NCBI GenBank assembly: GCA_027067895.1
Contig: JAMOUY010000313.1
Location: 1-6,723 of the forward strand
Source of the DNA: Acidobacteriota bacterium
Lineage (GTDB): Bacteria; Acidobacteriota; Holophagae; Thermotomaculales; Thermotomaculaceae
Direction: 5' to 3'
Length of the DNA stretch: 6,723 nucleotides
Position 1 is the stretch's first letter; the number at the start of each line of letters is the position of its first letter. Below, piece after piece: positions 1 through 6,723 of the stretch. A program made the position numbers and the translations under genes. The notes beneath the pieces are model-generated. The model did not search any database. It was given only the letters and a program-made list of their open reading frames with translations, and was not told where the DNA came from.

Positions 1-243
1 AATTGCCATAATTACGGCGTCAACAGGCCTGTTTTTTGTAATAGGCGTTTGTCTTGCGGAAGAGCCCTGCGCCATTAAAATCATTTCCCCCGCTCCTGCC
101 CCGACAGCGTCAACAGCAACGGTAAAAGAATTTAAAGCGTCGCCTTTTACCGAATAATGCTGAACAATAAGAAATTTCAATCCGTTTAAGGTTTCAACCT
201 TTTGCGTAGCCCAAACCGAGCCTACAACTTTCCCGTAAATCAT
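1..243 (-). CDS. Bacterial microcompartment vertex protein, EutN/CcmL family (C-terminus cut by window edge)
   Basis: Reading the minus strand from the ATG at 243 gives 81 uninterrupted codons that run off the left edge. The protein starts MIYGKVVGSVWATQK and contains AVDAVGAGAGE (about residues 43-53), GSSARQ (60-65) and RPVDAVIMAI (72-81). These match the conserved core of EutN/CcmL/PduN/CsoS4 proteins, including the GAG.GE turn, the GS(S/A)ARQ motif and the PVDA..(V/I) strand. Family members are small (roughly 85-100 residues) and form pentamers that cap the vertices of protein-shelled organelles such as carboxysomes and Eut, Pdu or glycyl-radical enzyme compartments. Perhaps 5-20 residues are missing. 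An in-frame stop at 256-258 lies just upstream, so the ATG at 243 is the only good start; no clear Shine-Dalgarno sequence precedes it. The gene diverges from dnaN and would be the first gene of a leftward unit. The compartment type cannot be told from a vertex protein alone. Confidence 0.93.
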   Translation of the reverse strand, partial: MIYGKVVGSVWATQKVETLNGLKFLIVQHYSVKGDALNSFTVAVDAVGAGAGEMILMAQGSSARQTPITKNRPVDAVIMAI

Positions 244-252
244 AGCAAGATT

Positions 253-281
253 ATTTTATCAGAAAATAAAAAAATACTCTA
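253..281 (-). promoter_or_regulatory. Possible extended -10 promoter for the leftward vertex-protein gene
   Basis: On the minus strand TGATAAAAT (261-253) fits an extended -10 element, TGnTAAAAT. The hexamer 17 bases upstream (TAGAGT, 281-276) matches the -35 consensus at only about 3 of 6 positions. Initiation about 7 bases downstream would fall near 246, almost on the ATG at 243, implying a leaderless or nearly leaderless mRNA. That agrees with the lack of a Shine-Dalgarno sequence there. In DNA this AT-rich such a match can arise by chance. Confidence 0.3.
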
Positions 282-309
282 AAAAAGTGTAAAAAGCGAA
301 AGAAATTAC

Positions 310-318
310 TGTGAAAAA
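310..318 (-). promoter_or_regulatory. Possible weak DnaA box (TTTTTCACA)
   Basis: The plus strand reads TGTGAAAAA. Its complement differs from TTATNCACA at position 3 only. It has the same orientation as the perfect box and its start is 28 bases away from it, which fits a small cluster. The flanking A-run makes a chance match quite possible. Confidence 0.35.
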
Positions 319-337
319 AATGTTAAAAAAAATAACC

Positions 338-346
338 TGTGGATAA
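338..346 (-). promoter_or_regulatory. DnaA box, perfect consensus TTATCCACA
   Basis: The plus strand reads TGTGGATAA, the exact complement of TTATCCACA, the strongest E. coli-type DnaA-binding sequence. It is the most G/C-containing island in this part of the spacer and lies about 200 bases upstream of dnaN. It should bind the initiator DnaA, either for origin activity or for control of the flanking promoters. Confidence 0.75.
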
Positions 347-401
347 ATAAAAAAAATTCACAATTTTTTAACAAAAAACCATCAGAATAAATAACAGAAA
401 T

Positions 402-410
402 TTATTTACA
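402..410 (+). promoter_or_regulatory. Possible weak DnaA box (TTATTTACA)
   Basis: The sequence differs from TTATNCACA at position 6 only (T for C). It is on the opposite strand to the perfect box at 338-346 and borders the most A/T-rich block. This is plausible as a low-affinity site next to an unwinding element, but weak by itself. Confidence 0.35.
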
Positions 411-479
411 CAAAAAAATAAAAAAATTAAAAAAAATCTTTAAAATCATGAAGTTAAATTAAACATATTTTTTTTTCAA
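411..479. other. Very A/T-rich block, candidate DNA unwinding element
   Basis: The stretch consists of repeated A-runs followed by a T-run at about 470-476. Positions 421-480 hold only 7 G or C in 60. It lies between the DnaA-box cluster and the dnaN promoter, where a duplex-unwinding element would be expected if this is oriC. The A-tracts could equally serve as curved DNA or an UP-like element for the dnaN promoter. No regular AT-rich 13-mer repeats are evident. Confidence 0.35.
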
Positions 480-483
480 CAAT

Positions 484-512
484 TTCACAAAACTATCTAT
501 ATCTGTTAAAAT
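484..512 (+). promoter_or_regulatory. Sigma70-type promoter for the dnaN-recF-gyrB-gyrA operon
   Basis: A -35 hexamer TTCACA (484-489, 5 of 6 to TTGACA) is followed by an exact 17-base spacer and a -10 hexamer TAAAAT (507-512, 5 of 6 to TATAAT). A TG one base upstream of the -10 (504-505) makes it an extended -10. Transcription would start near 519, giving a leader of about 25 bases that contains the dnaN ribosome binding site. The A/T-tracts just upstream could act as an UP element. The nearby DnaA boxes suggest possible DnaA control, as known for dnaA/dnaN promoters elsewhere. Confidence 0.65.
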
Positions 513-531
513 AACATAAGAATAATTCTAT

Positions 532-537
532 AAGGAG
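532..537 (+). promoter_or_regulatory. Ribosome binding site of dnaN (AAGGAG)
   Basis: AAGGAG lies 7 bases before the ATG at 545, at ideal spacing, and fixes that codon as the dnaN start. It is the strongest Shine-Dalgarno sequence in the window, fitting the first gene of the operon. Confidence 0.85.
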
Positions 538-544
538 TATTACT

Positions 545-1668
545 ATGAAAATTAGAGTTGATAGAAACGACTTTTTAAAAGAGTTAACGCTAATAAACGG
601 CATAGTTGATAAAAAAACAACAATTCCCATACTCTCAAATGTTTTCATAAAAGCGGAAGACGGAAGAATTTACATAAAAGGAACCGATTTAGAAGTCGGT
701 CTAACCGTAAGTTTAAAAGCGGATATTGAAGAAGAAGGAATTGTTATTGTTCCTGCGAAGGTTTTATTTGATATTGTAAAAGTTTTGCCTGAGGGAGATA
801 TCACTTTATGGATTGACAGTTCCTCATTGAAAATTGAAAAAGACGGAAGATTTTACTCGGTTAACGCTCAGGTTGACGATAACTATCCCGTTATTCCGGA
901 CTACGATTTTTCGGAAAAAAGCGTTATTCTTCCAAAATCTCAACTTGTTGACGTAATTTCCACAATATCAATTTCAATCAACAACGAAATAATTAAGGAT
1001 AAATCGTTAAACGGGGTTTTCTTTGACTTTGAAAATGAAAAACTTAATTTTGCAGCGTCAAACAGACATACTCTTTTTGTAGCTTCGTACGTTGGTATGG
1101 ATTCTTTTTTTGACGAAAGGGAGAATTTTGTTGTTTCCAAAAAAACCTTTCTTGAATTGAAAAAAATGATACAACTCTCTTCAATTGACGATGAGCTTTA
1201 TTTGGGAAGGGATGGAGCAAATATTTTCTTTAAAATTGGGTCAAGAATTTTATTTTCAAGACTTCTTGCAAATAATTTTATAAATTACAAATCATTTTTA
1301 AATCCCCCTTCCGATTCCGTCGAAATTATTATTAAAGTAAAAGACATGAAAGACGCTTTAAAAGAATTGATGCCTCTTTACGGGCAATACTCGGAAAAAG
1401 TTGTTTTCGAATTTGAAAAAGGCTATTTTACTGCAAGCCTGCAAGATGTTGAAGGAAGTGTCGCTATTGTAAAAAAAGAAGTTAAATATGATGGAGAGCC
1501 GTTTAAAACAGGGTATAACATAACCCATCTTAATCAATTTTTCAATGTTGTTGATGTTGAAGAGGTTAAGGCTTTAATGGATAAAAATTCGGACAGTTTT
1601 ACCTTTTTTCAGTTTCATAAAAACGGGGTTGACTACACTTTTCTTATAAATCCTATGATAATCAACTA

Positions 1669-1669
<1 letters not shown>
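545..1669 (+). CDS. dnaN: DNA polymerase III beta subunit (sliding clamp)
   Basis: The 374-residue product matches the usual beta-clamp length (about 366-380). The clamp is a ring-shaped dimer, each subunit with three similar domains of about 120 residues. It encircles DNA and tethers Pol III and many repair proteins. The N-terminus MKIRVDRNDFLKEL, then TTIPILSNVFI (25-35), GTDLEVGL (46-53), NAQVDDNYPVIP (107-118) and SLNGVFFDF (154-162) are typical. The partner-binding pocket is unusual: the common ATDGHRLA motif is ASNRHTLFVA (171-180), with Thr in place of the usual Arg, and the C-terminus is INPMIIN rather than the common MPMRL type. The start is fixed by AAGGAG at 532-537. It is the first gene of the operon, and its stop TAA shares one base with the recF ATG, suggesting translational coupling. 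Confidence 0.96.
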
Positions 1670-5066
<3,397 letters not shown>

Positions 5067-5072
5067 AGAGGT
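5067..5072 (+). promoter_or_regulatory. Ribosome binding site of gyrA (AGAGGT)
   Basis: AGAGGT begins right after the gyrB stop codon and ends 5 bases before the ATG at 5078. It supports that ATG as the gyrA start and translation from the same mRNA as gyrB. Confidence 0.65.
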
Positions 5073-5077
5073 AAACT

Positions 5078-6723
5078 ATGCCGGAAGACATTAGAAAAAT
5101 TGAAATAGAAGAAGAAGTAAAAAAATCGTACCTTGATTACGCAATGAGCGTAATTGTGGGGAGGGCCATTCCCGACGTAAGGGACGGATTAAAACCTGTA
5201 CATAGAAGAATTCTCTATTCTATGTACGATATGAAAAACGACTACAATAAGCCTTACAAAAAATCCGCAAGAATTGTCGGTGACGTTATAGGTAAATACC
5301 ATCCCCACGGAGACTCTGCGGTTTACGACGCAATTGTAAGAATGGCTCAGGATTTTTCTCTAAGGTATCCTCTTGTTGACGGACAGGGCAACTTCGGTTC
5401 GGTTGACGGCGACTCGGCCGCGGCAATGCGTTATACCGAAATCCGAATGGCAAAGATTGCCCATGAAATGCTTAAAGACATTGAAAAAGAAACAGTTCCC
5501 TTCCAGCCAAACTACGACGGTTCTCTAAACGAGCCTGTTGTTTTGCCTGCAAGAATACCAAACCTTCTTGTAAACGGAAGTTCGGGAATTGCGGTCGGTA
5601 TGGCCACAAGCATACCGCCTCACAACTTAACCGAGGTAATTGACGGGATAATTGCATTGATAGACAATCCCGAGATTTCAATCAAAGAATTGATGCAGTA
5701 TATCAAAGGGCCCGATTTCCCGACAGGCGGAATTATTTACGGAATTTCCGGCATTGAAAAAGCATACAGAGAAGGAAGAGGAAAGGTTGTAATAAGAGGG
5801 CTTGTAAACATTGAGAAAGTTAAAGGCGACAGAGACAGAATAATAATTTCCGAAATTCCATATCAGGTAAACAAAGCAAACTTGATTAAAAAAATCGCCG
5901 ATTTGGTAAGAAATAAGCAGATTGAAGGAATTGCCGACATAAGAGACGAATCCGATAGAGACGGAATAAGGGTGGTAATTGAGTTGAAAAAGGGTGTAAT
6001 TCCTCAGGTTGTTTTAAACCACCTTTACAAACATACCCAGTTGCAGACTTCCTTTTCAATAATTTTTCTTTCCCTTGTAAACCTTCAACCTAAGGTTTTA
6101 AACCTGAAAGGGCTTCTTGAAGAGTTTGTTTCTTTCAGAAAAGAAGTCGTAATAAACAGAACAAAATACGAATTAAGAAAGGCAAGGGAAAGAGCCCATA
6201 TTTTGGAAGGCTTAAAAATTGCCATTGAAAACATTGACGAGGTTATTGCCATAATCAAAAAATCAAAAAATCCCGCCCTTGCAAAACAAAACCTTATTGA
6301 CAGATTTAAGTTTTCCGAAAGGCAGGCGCAGGCAATACTTGATATGAAACTGCAAAGATTGACAGGCCTTGAAAGGGAAAAGATTATTGAGGAATACAAG
6401 CAGATTTTAAAGTTAATCGCCGACTTGGAAGATATTTTAAGCAGCGAAAAAAGGGTTTACAAAATCATTAAAGACGAGTTGATTGCAGTGAGAGAGGAAT
6501 ACGGAGACGAGAGAAGAACCCAGATAATTCCCGACGAGCAAGAATTTTCAATAGAAGACTTTATTCAGGAAGAAGACGTTGTAATTACCGTTAGCGGAGA
6601 GGGATACATTAAAAGAACGCCCATAACCTCTTACAGGAAACAGAGAAGGGGTGGCAAAGGAATAAGAGGCACTTCCACCAAGGAAGAGGATTTTATAGAA
6701 CACGTTTTTATTGCCTCCACCCA
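5078..6723 (+). CDS. gyrA: DNA gyrase subunit A (3' end cut by window edge)
   Basis: GyrA is the DNA-cleaving and rejoining subunit that pairs with GyrB. The frame is open from the ATG at 5078 to the edge: 548 full codons, with no stop. The winged-helix core contains [20 protein letters not shown] (18-37), [10 protein letters not shown] (75-84) and AAAMRYTE (114-121), where Tyr119 is the catalytic tyrosine (E. coli Tyr122) after Arg118. Ser80 and Asp84 correspond to E. coli Ser83 and Asp87 and are the usual wild-type quinolone-region residues. [16 protein letters not shown] (168-183) contains the DNA-bending isoleucine, Ile171. Long charged helices at about 350-380 and 430-475 fit the coiled-coil gate. 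The GyrA box QRRGGKG (522-528) opens the C-terminal wrapping domain and identifies gyrase rather than topoisomerase IV ParC. Most of that pinwheel domain (roughly 250-300 residues) lies beyond the window. The gene follows gyrB by 11 bases. Confidence 0.97.
   Translation, partial: MPEDIRKIEIEEEVKKSYLDYAMSVIVGRAIPDVRDGLKPVHRRILYSMYDMKNDYNKPYKKSARIVGDVIGKYHPHGDSAVYDAIVRMAQDFSLRYPLVDGQGNFGSVDGDSAAAMRYTEIRMAKIAHEMLKDIEKETVPFQPNYDGSLNEPVVLPARIPNLLVNGSSGIAVGMATSIPPHNLTEVIDGIIALIDNPEISIKELMQYIKGPDFPTGGIIYGISGIEKAYREGRGKVVIRGLVNIEKVKGDRDRIIISEIPYQVNKANLIKKIADLVRNKQIEGIADIRDESDRDGIRVVIELKKGVIPQVVLNHLYKHTQLQTSFSIIFLSLVNLQPKVLNLKGLLEEFVSFRKEVVINRTKYELRKARERAHILEGLKIAIENIDEVIAIIKKSKNPALAKQNLIDRFKFSERQAQAILDMKLQRLTGLEREKIIEEYKQILKLIADLEDILSSEKRVYKIIKDELIAVREEYGDERRTQIIPDEQEFSIEDFIQEEDVVITVSGEGYIKRTPITSYRKQRRGGKGIRGTSTKEEDFIEHVFIAST

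Larger units (their letters stand above)
244..544. other. Candidate chromosomal replication origin (oriC) in the dnaN upstream spacer
   Basis: This 301-base gap has no credible gene. I count 53 G or C, about 18%, far below the flanking genes. It holds one perfect DnaA box (338-346), two boxes with one mismatch to TTATNCACA (310-318 and 402-410), an A/T block of about 12% G+C (411-479) and the dnaN promoter. In many bacteria oriC lies in the dnaA-dnaN spacer, so DnaA boxes plus an AT-rich unwinding region directly upstream of dnaN are the expected signature. Against certainty: only one box is perfect, the other boxes lie in A/T-rich sequence where weak matches are common, and dnaA is not the adjacent gene. 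A DnaA-regulated dnaN promoter without origin function is the main alternative. Confidence 0.55.

Noticed and set aside
354..362. AAATTCACA and AATTTCACA (481-489) as further DnaA boxes
   Set aside because: They differ from TTATNCACA at two and three positions, too weak in a spacer of about 18% G+C; the second overlaps the -35 of the dnaN promoter.
411..479. A-runs followed by a T-run as a possible transcription terminator
   Set aside because: There is no G/C-containing stem, and both flanking genes point away from the spacer, so no transcript needs to end here.
490..503. ACTATCTATATCT as a possible DnaA-trio array on the minus strand
   Set aside because: The TAG-like units repeat at a spacing of about four bases rather than three and do not abut a good DnaA box; the stretch is simply the spacer of the dnaN promoter.
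6085..6399. Open frame of 104 codons on the minus strand inside gyrA, with a hydrophobic product
   Set aside because: It lies wholly within well-conserved GyrA coding sequence, resembles no family I recognise and has no promoter or ribosome site evidence; it is an antisense shadow.
5078..6723. Possibility that the last gene is parC (topoisomerase IV) rather than gyrA
   Set aside because: The GyrA box QRRGGKG at residues 522-528 and the position directly after gyrB favour gyrase.

Overview
The window is 6.7 kb of AT-rich bacterial DNA. It holds a rightward chromosomal housekeeping operon, dnaN-recF-gyrB-gyrA (545 to the right edge). A divergent partial gene for a bacterial microcompartment (BMC) vertex protein of the EutN/CcmL family occupies the left edge (1-243, minus strand). 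Between them lies a 301-base non-coding spacer of about 18% G+C by hand count.

Layout. Positions 1-243 (minus) encode the first 81 residues of a BMC pentamer protein; its C-terminus lies outside the window. The spacer 244-544 contains a perfect DnaA box (TTATCCACA, minus strand, 338-346), two one-mismatch boxes, a very A/T-rich block and a good sigma70-type promoter for dnaN. Together with its position beside dnaN, this makes it a candidate replication origin (oriC), although dnaA is not the neighbour. dnaN (545-1669) overlaps recF (1669-2652) by one base, recF is 2 bases from gyrB (2655-5066), and gyrB is 11 bases from gyrA (5078 to the edge). They therefore look like one tightly packed transcription unit for replication, repair and supercoiling. 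DnaN is the sliding clamp, RecF is a gap-repair ATPase that loads RecA with RecO/RecR, and GyrB plus GyrA form DNA gyrase.

Organism. The 803-residue GyrB carries the extra domain inside TOPRIM that is typical of Gram-negative GyrB (the E. coli form) and absent from Firmicutes and spirochaete enzymes. That argues for a Gram-negative-type lineage with low G+C and BMCs, but the phylum cannot be fixed from the sequence alone. DnaN and RecF are divergent at some usually conserved motifs, while GyrB and GyrA are conventional.

No clearly new system is visible. The most unusual feature is a BMC shell gene beginning at the putative origin, in the position where dnaA often lies; the rest of any BMC locus would be to the left of this window.
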